Source of the DNA: PALSA-1006 sp041660815
Lineage (GTDB): Bacteria; Pseudomonadota; Gammaproteobacteria; Burkholderiales; Gallionellaceae
Direction of reading: 5' to 3'
Assembly: GCA_041660815.1 (NCBI GenBank)
Contig: JBAZVN010000008.1
Location: 1-64,000, forward strand
Length of the DNA: 64,000 nucleotides
Of the stretch, positions 62,340 through 64,000 are shown piece by piece; within the stretch, counting starts at the first letter, position 1; each line of letters opens with the position of its first letter. The position numbers and the translations under genes are program-made. The notes under the pieces are model-generated. The model made no database searches and had not been told where the DNA came from. It worked only from the letters and a program-made list of their open reading frames with translations.

Positions 62340-64000
62340 ATGAATTTCCTACAAACACTGCAAGATACGATCAAACGCTTTGGCATGCGCAGCATGGCCG
62401 GTCCCGTTCTGATCGTGCTGATTCTGGCGATGATGGTGTTGCCCTTGCCTCCATTCTTGCTGGATATTCTGTTTACTTTCAATATCGCCATGGCGATTAT
62501 GGTGTTGCTGGTCAGTATGAACACCTTGAAGCCACTAGACTTCGCCTCATTCCCCACGGTATTGCTGATCTCCACCCTGCTGCGCTTGTCACTGAACGTG
62601 GCTTCTACTCGCGTGGTGCTGCTGGAAGGGCATACCGGCCCCGATGCTGCAGGGAAAGTCATTGAATCTTTTGGACATTTCTTAGTTGGCGGAAATTACG
62701 CGGTCGGTATTGTGGTGTTCCTGATTTTGGTGGTCATCAACTTTATGGTCATCACCAAAGGTGCCGGCCGTATCGCCGAAGTGGGTGCACGTTTTACCTT
62801 GGATGCGATGCCTGGCAAGCAAATGGCGATTGATGCGGACTTGAACGCCGGCCTGATCGGCGAAGATGAAGCGCGTCGGCGCCGTGCCGAAGTGGCACAG
62901 GAAGCTGACTTCTACGGCGCCATGGACGGTGCCAGCAAATTTGTACGCGGTGACGCAGTCGCCGGCATCATCATTTTGGCGATCAATCTGGTGGGTGGTT
63001 TTGTGGTTGGCGTGTTGCAACACAATATGGAGATGGCCGATGCCGCGCAAACTTATACCTTGCTGGCAATTGGTGACGGCCTGGTTGCACAGATCCCCGC
63101 GCTGGTGATTTCTACTGCTGCCGGTTTGGTGGTAAGCCGGGTAACCAGCAACGAGAATATTGGTCAGCAACTGGTTAAACAACTTTTCACCAATCCTCAA
63201 GTATTGCTGTTAACCGCAGGCATCATCGGCCTGATGGGCATGATTCCCGGTATGCCGCATTTTGCGTTCCTGTTGCTTGCCGGTGCAATGGGCTGGCTCG
63301 CCTATTACATGCTACAAAAAACCAAGCTGGTGACTCAACAAGCGGCCACCGAAGCCGCAACCGTCGCCGCACCGCCCAGTGAAGCGCCCGAAGCCAGCTG
63401 GGAAGATGTATCGCAAGTCGATGTATTGGGCTTGGAAGTTGGATACCGCATTATTTCGCTGGTGGATAAAGCGCAAGACGGTGATTTATTACGTAGAATC
63501 AAAGGCATAAGAAAGAAATTTACCCAGGAAATGGGCTTCTTGCCGCCTCCCGTACATATTCGCGACAATCTGGATCTGCGCCCCAATGCCTATCGCATCA
63601 CCTTGAAGGGTGCGGAAATTGGTACCGGCGAAGCCTACACCAATATGTTGCTGGCCATTAATCCCGGCAGCGCCAACGGCGCATTGCCCGGCATGCAAAC
63701 CACTGACCCCGCGTTTGGCCTGCCCGCCACCTGGATTGAACAGGATATGCGTGAAAACGCGCAGGCGATGGGCTTTACCGTGGTGGATGCCGGCACCGTT
63801 GTGGCCACCCATATGAGCCATTTAATTCATACCCATGCGGCTGAATTGCTGGGTCGCCAGGAATTGCAACAATTGCTGGATCACATCGCCAAGCTTGCAC
63901 CAAAACTGACCGAGGATCTCGTGCCGAAATTATTACCGCTGTCGACTGTACAAAAAGTCATGCAGAACTTGCTGGATGAAGGTATGCACATTCGCGATAT
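62340..64000 (+). CDS. flhA: Flagellar biosynthesis protein FlhA, 3' end cut by the window
   Basis: FlhA forms the nonameric export gate of the flagellar type III secretion system. 553 codons are visible (of about 690), with no stop before the window end. The N-terminal membrane domain (about 20-325) has the conserved RIAEVGARFTLDAMPGKQMAIDADLNAG stretch (key positions RFTLDAMPGKQ) and GDAVAGIIILAINL; the cytoplasmic domain begins near 345. The start at 62340 follows TTAAGGGACG. It is divergent from rpsB and implies flagellar motility. Confidence 0.96.
   Translation, partial: MNFLQTLQDTIKRFGMRSMAGPVLIVLILAMMVLPLPPFLLDILFTFNIAMAIMVLLVSMNTLKPLDFASFPTVLLISTLLRLSLNVASTRVVLLEGHTGPDAAGKVIESFGHFLVGGNYAVGIVVFLILVVINFMVITKGAGRIAEVGARFTLDAMPGKQMAIDADLNAGLIGEDEARRRRAEVAQEADFYGAMDGASKFVRGDAVAGIIILAINLVGGFVVGVLQHNMEMADAAQTYTLLAIGDGLVAQIPALVISTAAGLVVSRVTSNENIGQQLVKQLFTNPQVLLLTAGIIGLMGMIPGMPHFAFLLLAGAMGWLAYYMLQKTKLVTQQAATEAATVAAPPSEAPEASWEDVSQVDVLGLEVGYRIISLVDKAQDGDLLRRIKGIRKKFTQEMGFLPPPVHIRDNLDLRPNAYRITLKGAEIGTGEAYTNMLLAINPGSANGALPGMQTTDPAFGLPATWIEQDMRENAQAMGFTVVDAGTVVATHMSHLIHTHAAELLGRQELQQLLDHIAKLAPKLTEDLVPKLLPLSTVQKVMQNLLDEGMHIRD

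Overview
The window is chromosomal DNA from a Gram-negative bacterium, most likely a betaproteobacterium and possibly of the order Nitrosomonadales (Gallionella/Sideroxydans-like). The grounds are an Arg32-type elongation factor P beside its rhamnosyltransferase EarP, a complete lipid A / BamA block, two-subunit glycyl-tRNA synthetase, RdgC, flagellar FlhA, and an rRNA leader of betaproteobacterial type at the left edge. The family-level guess rests on gene content only; no database search was possible. LAYOUT. 1-353: tandem promoters and boxA of an rRNA operon that runs leftward out of the window, then tsaD on the plus strand. 1459-5126: leftward rlmJ-earP-efp and a flavin reductase with a small membrane protein. 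5267-9546: a four-gene MacB-like efflux operon (membrane fusion protein, ATPase, two permeases). 9827-12714: oxyR divergent from rubrerythrin, rubredoxin and a rubredoxin reductase, a peroxide-detoxification module. 12825-17481: clpB with a heat-shock-type promoter, nadC, a small lipoprotein and a TlpA-like thioredoxin. 17537-20373: octaheme cytochrome c of the tetrathionate reductase family with a membrane cytochrome b and a DUF302 protein. 20477-25521: an unrecognised helical protein, glucokinase, and the oxidative pentose phosphate genes zwf and gnd, with pgl divergent. 25522-28358: an accessory patch between pgl and malQ holding an orphan membrane-anchored protein, an attC-like imperfect palindrome, a broken small gene, a DUF2971 gene and the scar of an internally deleted DNA methyltransferase. 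28359-33103: glycogen genes malQ, GH57 amylase and glgC. 33229-35098: a DEAD-box helicase with a long structured leader. 35156-42204: leftward glyQ-glyS-gmhB-plsC-ygjP, corA and rdgC. 42373-45257: ABC-F protein, thioredoxin-fold protein, small membrane protein and MazG-like protein. 45254-61980: an unbroken 16.7 kb leftward block rpsB-tsf-pyrH-frr-uppS-cdsA-dxr-rseP-bamA-skp-lpxD-fabZ-lpxA-lpxB-rnhB followed by a CopD-like protein, a RIO1-type kinase and a methyltransferase. 62340-64000: flhA, cut by the window end. HOW IT WORKS TOGETHER. Most genes are housekeeping: translation (TsaD, EF-P/EarP, RlmJ, GlyRS, S2, EF-Ts, RRF), envelope building (LpxA/B/D, FabZ, BamA, Skp, RseP, CdsA, UppS, Dxr, GmhB, PlsC), carbon storage and NADPH supply. 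The accessory-looking parts are the octaheme cytochrome cluster, the efflux operon and the decayed patch at 25.5-28.4 kb. I did not find a clearly new multi-gene system; the best leads are the attC-like site with its disrupted gene, the octaheme cytochrome/cytochrome b/DUF302 set, and several structured leaders.
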